Of a DNA stretch of 64,000 nucleotides, positions 23,101 through 34,390 are shown in pieces. Numbering within the stretch: the first letter of the stretch is position 1; each line of letters opens with the position of its first letter. Location of the stretch: contig CM066308.1 of assembly GCA_033807695.1 (NCBI GenBank), positions 1,426,001 through 1,490,000 of the forward strand, in the 5' to 3' direction. The stretch comes from Daedaleopsis sinensis (lineage: Eukaryota > Basidiomycota > Agaricomycetes > Polyporales > Polyporaceae). A program made the position numbers and the translations under genes. The notes beneath the pieces were generated by a model. That model was given only the letters and a program-made list of their open reading frames with translations. It had not been told where the DNA came from and made no database searches.

Positions 23101-26100
23101 TCTGCTCGCAGCCTGTTCGGTGCTCACGCGAGCTCCTGCCCCCTGCGTCTGCTCCCCTACCGGTCCTGTAGTCGATCATCGCATTCGGGACCCTTTGGGG
23201 CCTCGTCGCGTGCCATTCGTACGGCCCGCATGGGATGCGCGTGTCCTTCCCCGTGCGGCAGATGCTGCGCCTCCTCAGCCAGTCTATCTCGCGCAACATC
23301 GAGCGGCTCAGCTACGCACAGCGCCTCCACACCCGCAAGCTCGTGCGTCCGGTCCCCTCTGCGCAGTTATTCGGCTACATGAACTGACGTCTGCCTTTAC
23401 CCTCTCCCTCTCCCTCCATGCCCGTTCCGCCCGGAATGCGCATACACGCTTGTCACGTACCGTTGCCCGAACAAACGTACGGTGGGGAAGATCAACACGA
23501 TGCCGACGGACCAACACCCGAGCGGATACATCGTCTCGAACGCGGACGACCTCCTCGGCTTGTTCGATGCGGACCACGGTGTACTCGTCATCGGCGAGGG
23601 TGCCAAGATCCTCGGCCCCAACCAGCACGGGCAGGAGATCCTGATCGTGGCCGAGTACCTCCGCCTCAAGCAGTTCAAGTACGTGGCCGCTCTCTTCGCA
23701 ACCCCTCCGCGCCCAAATTGGGCGGCGTCTACCTTCGCTCTCTCCTCTCCTCTTTGCGCGCACAGTCCGTCCCTGACCGGCCCTCCATTTCTTGCAGCAC
23801 ACTCCAGGTCTCGCAGGCGGTGACGGTCGACTACCCGGACCTGAAGCTCAACACGGGGCTCGAGATCATCGCCGGGCTGCTATACGTGCCGCTCTCCGCG
23901 GGCGGGCGCGACTTCATCGCCTTCCTCCGCAAGGGCCAGCCGCGGCAGGTGAACTGGGCTGGGCGACCGTACAAGAGCGCCTCGGCCGCGAGCGTGCTCG
24001 AGCCACGCGAGTCCTTCCGCGCGTGGTCCGAGACCGTCGCCGGCCGGTGCAGGGCGTGGACGGATGAACACCTCGAGACGGCCGGCGTGCTGGCGCTGGT
24101 GTACGGGAAGGTGCGTGGCGGTCCTCGGCATCGTCCTCTGCGCACCGTTCTGACGACGTGGGGCTGCGTGCAGTTCATCGAGGTGTGGAGACAGAAGGAG
24201 AGCGCGCTTCAGACGACCAAGCTGACGAATATCCTGCTGGCGAACGCGAGTCATGAAGGTGCGTTACTCTCGCTCTTATGGGGGATGGCAATGTTCACGG
24301 ACGCGACGGACGACAGTGCGCACGCCTCTGAACCACATCATCAAGTGCGTGACCTCTGTCCTATGCCCGCGGGAGTCGCTGATTGCCTCTGTAGCTACCT
24401 GGAGCTGGCCATGAACGGGCCGCTCGACACGGAGACGATGGAGAACCTGAGCCACTCGCACGCCGCATCGAAGAGCCTGCTTTTCACCATTAACGACCTG
24501 CTCGTGAGCGCCTCGCCCGTCCCCCGCTGCCGGATCACGCTAACATCATGTATGCCTTCCCCAGGATCTTACGCGGTTGGAGAGCGGCAACGAGACGTCC
24601 TTCAATGAGCCGTTCGACCTCTTCGACGCGATCGAGGGCGCCACGCATCTCTATCGGAACGAAGCGCACAGGCGCGGTATCGCGTTCACGCTAGACCTCA
24701 ACAACTGCCCCCGGCAGGTCGTGGGCGACTCCCGCAAGATCCGCACCGTCGTAGCCAACCTTACCGCGAACGCTCGTAAGCATACACTCTTTCATCTCTG
24801 TGGTAGCAGCAACGCGGAGGACGATCGCTCACGCGGATGGGGTGTGGCACGCAGTGAAGTTCACCAAGAACGGGACGATCTCCGTCATGTGCCGGTACTT
24901 CGACGAGCCCTCTGGCCTGCGTGACTCTGGCGACGTCGCGGTCGAGATCGTCGTCGCGGACACGGGGTGCGGGATCCCGACTGACAAGCTCGAGTGCATC
25001 TTCCGGGAGTTCGAGCAGGTCGAGACGGCGCCGCCCCGCACACACTCTCCTGGCCTTGGTGAGCACCGTCTTGTCTCTCTATCTATGGCATAACAAACCA
25101 AACGGTTTCGCAGGCCTCGGCCTCGCCGTCGTGGCGCGGATCGTCGAGCAGCTCGGCGGCCAGCTCCGGGTCGACTCAGCTCCCGGAAAAGGCAGCCGCT
25201 TCTCCTTCCTCCTCCCGCTCACGACTGAGACGTCCGGTTCCGAGAGCGCCGGTCGGCTGTCCATCTCCACGCCCGCCTCGTCCCAGTCGGTCGTGCACTC
25301 CATGCGCGAGGTCTCGCAGGGCAGCAACCGCAGCCTCGAGATCGACAACCTCGTCGAGGCGCTCGCGTCTAGCCACATACCGGTGGAGGACGGTGCCGTC
25401 GCTGGGACCGGGGTTGCGATCTCGCGCACGAGCCACTCGCCCGTTTCTCGCCCGGATGTCGGAATGCCCGGCACGGCGAACTCGATAAAGCCCGTCAAGA
25501 TGGACGGGTTCGATTTGGACAAACCGTTGAGGCCGCGGCCTTCGCACCCGCGGTTGTCGTCGTCTAAGAGCCGGATTGTAGCTGACTCTCCCAAATTGCG
25601 AATACTTTCAGTTGAGGTCAGTCGTCTCTTTCGGAGGTGTGTCATCCGACAACGCGCTCACGTTCGCACGTAGGACAACGACATCAACCGCATGATACTT
25701 GCGAAGCGGCTCACCCTCGACGGCCACATCGTCGTGAACACGACTAACGGCCAGGAGGGGCTGGAGATGATCGAGTCGGATCCGAACTTTGACTGCGTCC
25801 TGATGGACATTCAGTACGTCGGCCCTGCAGCCCACATGCACGCACGCTGACCCCAGCCCAGGATGCCTCTTTTGAACGGCTACGAAGCCACCGAGCGTAT
25901 CCGCAGCCTTGAGAAAGGCAAAGAGCTCGCCGACCGCCTCTCCCACAAGCACAACGGGCGGATCCCGATCTTCGCCGTGTCGGCTTCTCTGTTCGAGAGC
26001 CAGCGGGAGGCACTCTACACGCTTGGCATGGACGGCTGGATCCTGAAGCCGATCGACTTCAAGCGGCTCCGCGTCCTCCTGCGCGGCGTCGTCGACCCGC

Positions 26101-26204
26101 TCCAGCGCGAAAAGGACGTGTACAGCCCGGGCTGCAGTTGGGAGCTCGGCGGATGGCTCTCCATGCCCGAGACGAAGGCCGCCCCGCTCGACGGCGGCGA
26201 CTAG
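20165..26204 (+). CDS. Fungal phytochrome (PAS-GAF-PHY-HK-RR hybrid kinase)
   Basis: This is a red/far-red photoreceptor hybrid histidine kinase. Nineteen exons give 1,566 residues: 20165-20273, 20326-21257, 21382-21480, 21533-22606, 22669-22690, 22774-22856, 22921-22969, 23042-23079, 23172-23342, 23491-23678, 23798-24110, 24174-24258, 24317-24344, 24395-24503, 24565-24775, 24855-25058, 25114-25616, 25674-25813, 25862-26204. A disordered N-terminus includes a Ser-His repeat. Cys 344 in [14 protein letters not shown] is the expected biliverdin attachment site before the PAS domain. After a Ser-rich insert come GAF (from about 658, with PATDIP near 735), PHY (tongue motif PRESF near 990), the phospho-acceptor His 1053 in HEVRTPLN, the ATPase N- and G-boxes (NALKFTKNG, DTGCGIP near 1205, GLGLAVV), and a receiver with phospho-acceptor Asp 1451 in VLMDIQMP. 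Three exons are under 40 nt. Family knowledge predicts cytosol/nucleus location and light control of development. Confidence 0.95.
20947..20978 (+). repeat. TCGCAC microsatellite coding for Ser-His repeats
   Basis: About five copies of a CTCGCA unit lie inside exon 2 of the phytochrome gene and encode alternating Ser and His in the disordered N-terminus. Confidence 0.85.
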
Positions 26205-27973
26205 TCTTGACGAACGATGCGACGAGACGACTGCGATGACGACGACGACGACGACACGACGACGAACATTGGAACGACTGTACGGACGTTAGTGCGCCAC
26301 TGCCCGTCTTTCTACGCATCCACGAGATACGCACTACATAGTATACTCCCATAGCCACACGCATAGTTACTGCATTCCCCCTTGCCTCTTCGAGTCCCCT
26401 TCTATCTTACATCCTCGCCTCCGGTTTCGCGCAACGGCGCCGCGCCTCGCTATACTTATCATACTGTATCACAACCACCCAAACGGACAGGCCCCCGCAT
26501 ACGATCGTCCTGCCTCTCCGCTACATTAGACTCCTACTGGAACTGTTCAACTCTGCATGTCTTCACATACGTTTCCGTCTTGTTCTCGTACACCGCATAT
26601 GTACATATACATACATACGCTTGTCGCTCGTCCCGTCGCATATGCATCGCTGCCCCGCTGTACCTACTACTCTAGCTCTCCCCTCATCATCTTGTTGTCC
26701 CTCTCCGTTCGCACATACACACTTGCATTGTTTTCGCCAGCACACGCTTTCTCCCTGTTACCACGTATACGTACGCGCCCTCGCCCGCTGCAATTGCCCT
26801 ACCATACATGCGCGTCTGCAGCGTGTACATACATTGGTGGCGAGCTCGTCTTCGTCGACTGTGCACATACGGGCATTCGTACATGTAGCCTACTCGCATT
26901 TATCGCTATGTTTCACGAGGCCCGCTCTCAGATGCATAGTACAACTAGTAGTAGATACAACGCGTGGAGCCTCGTCAGGCTACCGCGACGTACACGCTAT
27001 GTAAGAAAGAGAAAGACCAGTCACCAGGAGGAGCGTGATCATGGCGCAGAACTCGGCGAAACCGACGGACGCCGGTGACCGCGCTAGCTAAAAGCTTAAA
27101 GGTCGAGCAGCAGTCTAGGCCCTTCGGTCGGACATGGTGTCACTCACAAGAAAGTAGCACACTCCCTGCCACAAAGTAGGGCATCGGAGAGCAGCAACAG
27201 CCTCTGTTGCACGCGGTACACCAATCGCGCACGGCGCGTCGACTCGCCGCACGGAATAACAAGAACACGTTGTAGGGCCGTCCATCCCTCGCGTCAATAA
27301 GTCCTCATCGTCTGCCTAGGGGAGACAAGAATAACACAGCATGTGAGCTGTGCAAAACAGCGCTGCCGAGCTGAGAGTCACTCTCCTGGACTCGGACTAA
27401 CTTTACCGTGACTCTGCGCATTGATGTCAGATTTTCAGGCATTGTCATGGACAAAACCCTTGTCGACGTTTATAATGGCCTCTCACAGCCTAAATACCGA
27501 TCGAAACCCTTTTGTAGCTAGGCAGCAGAAGGGAAGAAAGAGGAACGAACTCAAGCTCGCGGAGTCCGAGTAAGTAGGTCGGAATTTGGAGATCGGCGAG
27601 GCGCTTAACCGGCAACCCCCGAGGTGCCCTAGTCTCTCGTGTTTGCCACTGTTGTCAGATGTGCGCTTGCCATCTTCCCCTCACACTTCCAACCATCTCC
27701 GCTGGTAGGTGTCTCTGCATCGTCTGATACTTTCTCTTGCTTACACTGATGACTCTCTACTGTGCTAAATCTGTGGTTATCGCAGGTCTGTCGGACTCGC
27801 ACATCGACGACTCTGGTCCTCATTAACAAGTTATCGAAACCTGCCTGATTTGGTGGAGAGAATATTTGACAAATTGTCGGCGAGAGATCTAGAGCCCTCA
27901 AAGGAGCTCACCCGGTATGGATTGGTTATTTTATGTGAGACACACCCTAACCAATCTTATTTTGCAGCCGACT
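26205..27973. other. Intergenic region
   Basis: Just after the phytochrome stop is a (GAC)n-like run (about 26230-26265), then a pyrimidine-rich stretch with ACATAC repeats (about 26570-26620), probably 3' untranslated sequence. No gene is seen between 27000 and 27900. A likely 5'-leader intron of the next gene runs from about 27914 (GTATGG) to 27967 (TTTTGCAG). Confidence 0.45.
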
Positions 27974-29707
27974 ATGTCTACCACACCTAACCAGGGCCAT
28001 AACGCCGCAAGTACCGTTATGATACCAACAACTATGACTCCACAACTTTTGAGGATGCCGACCGAGGTCTTGGGCATGATTCTGCAATGCTTTACATCGC
28101 CTTTGGAGCATGGTTCTGACGAGTTCAAGCCCCACTGGTGCAGCTCCGTCGTCGACTGCTCTGCACTCGAACCGGTCTCGCAGACATGCCGTCGACTTCG
28201 GGACGTGGTCCAGTCGTTGCCATCTGTCATGAAGAACGTCATCGTGACGGAGAGCGTACCTCTGGATACTAACAGATTGCAGGCGCGGAGCAAAGACATC
28301 TCGCTCAATGTTTACATCTCCTTCTTCTACCACACGCCGCCACAGCTGGGCGATTGGTACACTTCGGAGGTGGCCCGTATTCAAGAACTGCATCTCACTC
28401 GCCTTGGCCACCTCTCGTTGGATTATTGGACCCGACTCCTCAGTCTGCCTGCTCCGAAACTGCGCTTCTTGTCGCTGACCAGTCCCGCAGGCGTATCATG
28501 GTTACCTCCCAAGGGTCCATTTCTCACTCTTCCGACGCACACTCCGGAGCTTCACCACCTCACCCTCAGGGGCGTATGCTTTCTCCCGGCCAATCATCTC
28601 ACCTCCCTTACCCATCTCGCCCTTTATGACCTTTTTGTTCCCCAATGCCACCTAAACATCATGAAGGTTCTCGCCCATTGTTCCAACCTCGAGAGCCTGA
28701 TCCTCAGCAATATCCGAGAGAGCTTGGAGGGAAGGATGACTCCTCCTCCTGAGCTCTCCTTGCCACGTCTGCGGCGCGTGACGTTGCACCAGCCTCCTGT
28801 TTCTCGGAAGCTCTCCCTATATCTCTCTTCCCTCCCACGGGCGCCCAATTCTGCCCTCCAACTGCTCGACTTCCCCAACGAATCTCATATCATATGGCCT
28901 CTCGTCTCCAAATATTCCCCAGGCGCGCACACTCTGTGCATCACGCACCATTCCGGGCCTCGCGTTAACTCCCAGAGCACTGAGTCTTCTGGCCCGCCCA
29001 AGCGCACGCTCAACACCGATCGTGGCGCGCTCTCCGTGACTACCATCGGAGCCAAAGGCTCCTTCCATGCGATGGTACCCATCTCTTCCCGGCGATACTT
29101 CGCGCCGATGGCGATGCTCAAGGACGTGCTCTCAGACAAGCCCGCGCTCGCGAACGTGCGCGAGGCGTGGCTCGTTGAGGTGCGCGCGACAAAGCCCATC
29201 CTCGACAACGACGACGACAACGCGCTGCCGATGTACATCCTCTCCGACAGCTCCATCACGCGCCACCGGCTCGCGGTTGCAGTGCGCCCAGAGATCGCGG
29301 CGCTCCCGGCCCTCGAGGTCCTCGTGCATGTCTCTCGTAACAGCCTGGAGCCGAACCTGCACATGCTCCCGAGCACGAAGGACGCGTCGTTCGTGTCGCG
29401 CAACCTCAAGACGCTCAAGCTCGTTGTCGGCCACGGGCTTGGCAAGAAGAGCCCGTCGCTCGTCCGTCCCGTGCTGAAGCTCGCGAAGGTCGTCGAAGGC
29501 CTTGCGACGGGGAACTATGCCTTCCTCGACACGCTCGTCCTGCAGGTCGCGCTCAACGTCGCTGTCGACAATGAGGAGATGTTGGCGATCCAGAAGTTTG
29601 TCCCGACGGTGAAGATCGAGCGCATTGCAGCCATTCCCGAGACTCCGGTCCCGGAGTACTGCAAGGACCCGGATGCACGCTCGTCCTGGCTGGGCGCATT
29701 GTGGTAG
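27974..29707 (+). CDS. F-box protein
   Basis: The product has 577 residues from the Met at 27974. An F-box-like segment lies at about residues 22-40 (LLRMPTEVLGMILQCF), followed by CRRLRDVV, a typical ending of fungal F-box domains. The rest has irregular Leu-rich segments (RLGHLSLDYW, PELHHLTLRG, CSNLESLILS), as in F-box proteins that present a substrate to an SCF ubiquitin ligase through a Leu-rich-repeat-like domain. The frame is open from 27917, but the 57 extra bases look like a leader intron (GTATGG ... CTAAC ... TTTTGCAG), so the later Met is preferred. The gene is single-exon in its coding part. Partner and substrate are unknown; members of this class are numerous in Agaricomycetes. 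Confidence 0.78.
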   Translation: MSTTPNQGHNAASTVMIPTTMTPQLLRMPTEVLGMILQCFTSPLEHGSDEFKPHWCSSVVDCSALEPVSQTCRRLRDVVQSLPSVMKNVIVTESVPLDTNRLQARSKDISLNVYISFFYHTPPQLGDWYTSEVARIQELHLTRLGHLSLDYWTRLLSLPAPKLRFLSLTSPAGVSWLPPKGPFLTLPTHTPELHHLTLRGVCFLPANHLTSLTHLALYDLFVPQCHLNIMKVLAHCSNLESLILSNIRESLEGRMTPPPELSLPRLRRVTLHQPPVSRKLSLYLSSLPRAPNSALQLLDFPNESHIIWPLVSKYSPGAHTLCITHHSGPRVNSQSTESSGPPKRTLNTDRGALSVTTIGAKGSFHAMVPISSRRYFAPMAMLKDVLSDKPALANVREAWLVEVRATKPILDNDDDNALPMYILSDSSITRHRLAVAVRPEIAALPALEVLVHVSRNSLEPNLHMLPSTKDASFVSRNLKTLKLVVGHGLGKKSPSLVRPVLKLAKVVEGLATGNYAFLDTLVLQVALNVAVDNEEMLAIQKFVPTVKIERIAAIPETPVPEYCKDPDARSSWLGALW

Positions 29708-30166
29708 TTATTTGGTTCTTATGTATAATTCTACTGCATTGTTTGGGTTGGTTTTTACGTGTACATTACTGTTTTCTGTTCTCGCTGTCTGTTCTCGCTA
29801 TCGTTCTCTTTGGGGTTTTGGGCTCACAATATCTACCTCTATATCCTGGTTCCTCCCGCGCCCGACCGGTTGTGGTTATCGTTCCCCGCTTAGTTTAGCT
29901 CTGATGCATCCAATATTATTACGGCAAGGACCCTGCTGTTGTTGTGCTTTGAAGCGGATCGTTGTTTCGACCATATATATCTGTTTACGGGAATAATACA
30001 AATCAAGCAAGCAGTCCCTGACGGCATCGTGACGTGACCAAGAAGCAAGAGGCTGAAGGTAACGATATCTTGCTCCTATTCGATCCTCTGCTGTCCCGAT
30101 GGAGTCATTGAGAGCGCGGTAGATGAGCAAGTATGAGTGCTCACCCTCAGTCACCCTCCTCCTGAG
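29708..30166. other. Region between converging genes
   Basis: The left half is T-rich and probably 3' untranslated sequence of the F-box gene. Nothing else is recognised. Confidence 0.4.
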
Positions 30167-30949
30167 CTAAACCTCCACGAGCGGGGCGTGGGACGTTGCA
30201 GGGGCAAATATCGGCATAGATCGCCTGTGCGTCTTGATGAACTTCCCGCTCTGCACAGCTGACAAGGGATTGCTTGTCTCGGAGCCCGACTTCTGACTGG
30301 CAGACGTGGGCGACTTGGCAAAGACCCGAGCGATTCGAGCAGAACGTATGTCAGCACGGGGTGGTGTCACCGGGACTCCCTCGCCGACCACAGAAGTACA
30401 CCAGCGGACGTGCTTCTTAGAGAGACTATCTTGTCCCGGGGACTTCAGGATGCCACGACTGTGGGACTCGGAGATCTTGATTTTCTTTGACTGCCCGGGG
30501 TCGACCTCATCTCTGTCATCGCGTGTGCGACGCTTGCCTCCGGCTGCCTGGTGTTCACAGACGTCGACCTTCGCATTGTCGTCCTGGGGAAGTGGGTCTT
30601 GACGCGCTATACGGATTGCGTGAAAGATCGCTAGGGATCCGAGAGAGGCTGACGCCACAGGGAGAGGGGCGGAACGACCGTTGTAGTCCCCATCGGCCAA
30701 TGTTTTCTCTCTTGAGACGTCGACCGTCTTCGTTCGGATATCGTGGCCTGTAGACGTATCACAGCGTGCTGTCTTGTATGTCGGAGACCTGATGGGAGAG
30801 ACCCCTTCCGACCCAGCAGCCTTCGCGGAAGTCACGAGTGCCTTGGCCCTTGATAGGCTCCGAGTCATCCTCTGTAGCTCCAGAGCCGGCATCGGGTGAG
30901 GCAGGGAGTTCGAGCTCTGGGTCGCGTCAGCCACTTTCGTAGAGGCCAT
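30167..30949 (-). CDS. Disordered protein with GILK and KHVRW docking-type motifs
   Basis: The 260-residue product is a paralog of the protein at 3755-4864: both share a block running KRR.RDD.D ... KK.K ... RGILK ... KK...WC.[TS]VVG.G. Here GILK is at 166-169 and KKHVRW at 178-183, eight residues further on. This matches the known order and spacing of SILK ([GS]IL[RK]) followed by a canonical RVxF motif ([RK]-x-V-x-[FW]) in protein phosphatase 1 regulators. The rest is low in hydrophobic residues, with basic patches typical of nuclear proteins. The frame is open to an earlier Met at 31183, but that part is Cys/Ser/Pro-rich and leader-like, and the Met at 30949 fits better. The gene is divergent from the methyltransferase gene. 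Function as a PP1 regulator is inference. Confidence 0.68.
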   Translation of the reverse strand: MASTKVADATQSSNSLPHPMPALELQRMTRSLSRAKALVTSAKAAGSEGVSPIRSPTYKTARCDTSTGHDIRTKTVDVSREKTLADGDYNGRSAPLPVASASLGSLAIFHAIRIARQDPLPQDDNAKVDVCEHQAAGGKRRTRDDRDEVDPGQSKKIKISESHSRGILKSPGQDSLSKKHVRWCTSVVGEGVPVTPPRADIRSARIARVFAKSPTSASQKSGSETSNPLSAVQSGKFIKTHRRSMPIFAPATSHAPLVEV

Positions 30950-31517
30950 CGAATTGGAGAGGGGATGCGGGGAGGAACGAGGTGCTGAAGGGGGACGGTC
31001 TCTGGGCAGTTGGAATGAGGTAGATGTCGAAAGGTTAACTGTCCAGCAGTTAGATGTAGGTGCAGCTAAGCAAATGGTGAAGGTGGCGGGACGCAAGCAA
31101 AGTGGGTGCTGCTGCGAAGGGCAACAACGAAAGCTCCTCGAGCGGAAGCAAAGTTCTACGATCGTGTCAGGCATATGCGCCACATCCGCTGGTCGTGGAA
31201 CAGATAATTACAGTCGAGACCATCATGAACGAGTCGGAGTAGGTCCACGTCGACTTGGTTAAAGTAACCAGCTGTGCAAACGCCGAGCGGCTGAGGTCAA
31301 GCCAGGGTCAAGCTGAGGTCGACTCGGGAGTCATAGTAGTAGCGCCAGGGTGTGCGAAGAGCGTACCGAGGTACCGGGCCGGCCTGTCAAACTCACAAGC
31401 GCGGCCTTTTCCTCTCTTAAACTCGAACAACGACCACTAGGCCTACCACCAGCCGATAGGATATCTCAACTGGTTCAGACTCTACACCATAGGCCGCAAT
31501 TTGAATCACGCGCTATA
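30950..31517. promoter_or_regulatory. Divergent promoter region
   Basis: It separates the minus-strand docking-motif gene from the plus-strand methyltransferase gene. An extra 5' exon of the methyltransferase may be hidden here, because the frame stays open upstream of 31518 to an acceptor-like CACTAG at about 31440 but has no ATG in it. Confidence 0.4.
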
Positions 31518-33464
31518 ATGAATTACAACCCGCAAACCGACCTTCAATATCGCATGCAGCTCATCCTTGACTTTCTTCTCCAGCCATTAGTCCGAACGCT
31601 CTTCGAAATCCATCCAAACCAATTAGGCACATCCTCCTTCGAGATCCCCGAAGAATGGCGCTCCTGGTCGGACTGGGCCGGATCCGAGTCGGCTGAGGTA
31701 GACTCAGAGCGGAATAAACAGAAAACTGAAGCTCCGTGGATCCTGCTTCTTCGACACAGCTCCCGCTCCGGACAGTCTTCGGTGGCTGATGAAGACATTC
31801 CTCTCGAGCTACGATCGCTCATAGAGGACGCCAGCTGTCGTGTAATTCCTCGGGATATTGGCCTGGCATTCCCTCACGTTGAACATCAGCTCGACTCCAG
31901 CTTTGCTCGCGGGGTATCGGACGCCGCGACTTGCCCACAGCACAGCAGTGGAATGTCTCCCAAGAAAACCCATGAAGTAGTCGAGATGTCCTCATTTATA
32001 CGACGATATCTTTCGTCAACTCAGCGCTCCTCTGCGATTGACATGAAGCACGTAGTCGATATCGGTGCGGGTCAAGTTCGTCCTCTTCTCTAATGTTCGC
32101 ATTCTAGCAGTTTTCGACACCCATATCATTGGTCGAGGCTGATTATGTGCGCACTTCAGGCATACTTGTCCAGGGCGCTTCGCGACCAGCTTGGGCTTCA
32201 CGTTCTTGCTCTCGACTGGAGCGACGTCCAGACTCGGGGTGCAGCGCGCAAGGAGGAGACGAAAACAAGCCGTAGGTCAAAACGAGCCGGCATAGGCAAC
32301 GTGCAGTGCCCACAATCGCCGGAAGAGACATCGGAGACCCGGCACTCTGGGTCTCTGACATACGTGACGACGACTATCGACCAGGCGTCGCTGCTGTCCT
32401 CAACCTCCGCCTGGATATCCGGACGCGACGCTACGGACTCGGAGACTATCCCCCCTATGCCCACGCCGGTAGCGGATGCCCCAGCCGCCGCGTCTCCTTC
32501 CCCAGTCCTCTTCGTCGCGCTACACGCGTGCGGTTCACTGACCCCCGATATCCTCCTGGCTTTCGTGGCCGCGAGGAAAGCAGGCGCACGCGCCGCCCCC
32601 TGGACGCCGCACGGAGCAGTCGTAGTCGGGTGCTGCTACAACATGTTGCGGCCCGAAGGTCGGTCAATCCCCAGTGTGCACTGAACTAGGACCGACCGCT
32701 GACCGACCGTGGCGATCGTCCCATAGACTTCCCGCTCTCTCGGGCGTTCCGCGCCTGCCGCAACGCCGCGGGGTTTGTGCTCACCGCGAGCCACCTCCAG
32801 CTCGCCGCGCAGGTCCCGGGCGAGTGGCTGCGGTCGGAGGAGAGCCGGCGCGCGGCGACGCTCGCGCTGCGCAAAGTCGTGTGGCGCGCGCTGCTCGAGG
32901 ACGTGTTGCGCGGACATCTCGCCTCGGGAGAGGATGGACACGGGGACGCAGCTACTGTCAAGGGATCCGGGGCAAGCAGTACTGCGTCGGACGCCGGAGG
33001 GCGCGCGGGCACGGCGGCGGGGGAAGAGCAAGAGGAGGAGCAGGCGGGTCGTCGACCGCGGCGGTTGGGGCGGCTGAGGGACACGGCATACGCGGATTGG
33101 GAGACGTTTGTGGGCGCTGTTAGGGCGAAGCTGGGGATTGACATTGAGGGGCTGGACGTACCAAGAGCGGATGCCGCGCTCGAGAGGCGGATCGAGGTCT
33201 TCCATACCCTCAGGTGTTTGCTTGGGCCTGTGGTCGAGAGTCTGATACTGTTGGACCGCTTGGCGTGGGTGCAGGAGGAGCTAGAGGTGCGGTTCCATAT
33301 CCTTAATTGCGCTGCCGCTTCTTCTCCTTCGTATGCGGGCTGATGTGCAATGCATGCAGGGGCTCCCGTTCGATGCCAAGCTGGTCAATCTCTTCGACCA
33401 AGCAAGCGGCAGTGGGCGCAACGTCGCCATTGTGATCACCGTGTCCGAGGATGCTTGTGCGTGA
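31518..33464 (+). CDS. METTL25/RRNAD1-type methyltransferase
   Basis: Four exons (31518-32075, 32160-32658, 32727-33286, 33360-33464) give 573 residues. The S-adenosylmethionine site is VVDIGAGQ (179-186), completed across the first intron by AYLSRAL, then LGLHVLALDW. Later family marks are ALHACGSLTPDI (near 304), VVVGCCYNMLRPE (near 338) and DFPLSR, joined only if the intron 32659-32726 is removed. The C-terminal exon (GLPFDAKLVNLFDQ ... RNVAIV) completes the Rossmann-like fold. Relatives include METTL25 and RRNAD1/METTL25B; modification of a ribosomal protein or RNA has been proposed for the group, but the substrate here is not known. The start is uncertain (see upstream region). An Arg/Gly/Glu-rich insert lies at about residues 425-470. 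Confidence 0.82.
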
Positions 33465-33823
33465 ATCGAACATAGTTGGTTCTGGCATCTGCCGATGCCA
33501 CCCTCTTGTCCGGGGTTGGTCCGGGGTTTGCCGCGCCGGTGACCGACCGTCTCCTCCTAGTAAGTACCCACCGTGAGTACATGATCGCACGCCTCGCGAG
33601 GCGCACTGGCAGCTTGGTCCTCGACCGCGACTCGGACATGTCAATGCACTAACACGATCTAGGGCGACAGGACGTTGTAGTCTCGTTCGACGTGATTTTC
33701 ACGAACGTGCTCACATACTATAGTAGGCGGCGCCAAACCCGGCAGTCCGCGTGCCTAGGCGTGCCTGCGCTGCGGCCTGTGATTTCTGCACGCCATACGG
33801 ACCTACGGTTGCATTTGAATTTT
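33465..33823. other. Intergenic, no gene seen
   Basis: Downstream region of the methyltransferase gene; no coding or repeat signal recognised. Confidence 0.4.
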
Positions 33824-34390
33824 ATGTTGTAGTGTCACTGATAAAGCAACTAGTATGTGAAATTATGGAGCATTCTGATTCATTCCGAGCTACAGACGAC
33901 ATTCCGACATTCCAAGCTACAGACAATGGTCCAAGCTACAGACATGATCATTCCAAGCTACAGATATCATTCCAAGCTACAGACATCATTCCAAGCTACA
34001 GACAACTGCCAGTTCCTGAAAGTGTTCGCGGTGTGATTGATCTTCATGTAGAGGCCCCTGTTGGAGTTTTGCACGACTGACGTCAGTACGAGCGAGCACG
34101 TCTGATACGTGCAGACGCAGCGCGTCCATTAGCCACTTAGTACAGTTTCATTTACATATGTTTTCCGCGTTGTTTACACGTGTTACCTTGTATTTAAGTC
34201 CCGCTTTCGGACATGTACTTTACGCGATTGCAATCCAATCGCTTTGCGCTAGTCACTCTCGTCCCCGCGCCTGCCCATTCTCTCACAGCCCCATGTCCGA
34301 GAATGTGTTCGATTGTTGGCAGTATGTGTGATACAAGACTACGGAAGCATTAAACCTTCTCAAGGTTATTTGGCAATTTTGTGCCACCTA
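33824..34390 (+). mobile_element. Possible solo LTR remnant
   Basis: The stretch starts TGTTGTAGTG, has a TATTTAAG box at about 34190 followed by a CT-rich segment as in LTR promoters, and ends near AACAACA. No second copy, primer-binding site or polymerase is present, and a target duplication was not confirmed, so this is a weak call. Confidence 0.25.
33876..34010 (+). repeat. TTCCAAGCTACAGACA short tandem repeat
   Basis: Six imperfect copies of a unit close to CATTCCAAGCTACAGA recur at 15-24 bp spacing. The array sits inside the possible LTR. Confidence 0.8.

Noticed and set aside
22510..24608. Long alternative frames across the phytochrome core
   Set aside because: The spliced phytochrome frame explains all conserved motifs; the alternatives are shadows of high GC content.
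27917..27973. Upstream start of the F-box protein
   Set aside because: The segment has a donor, branch-like CTAAC and acceptor of a leader intron, so the Met at 27974 is preferred.
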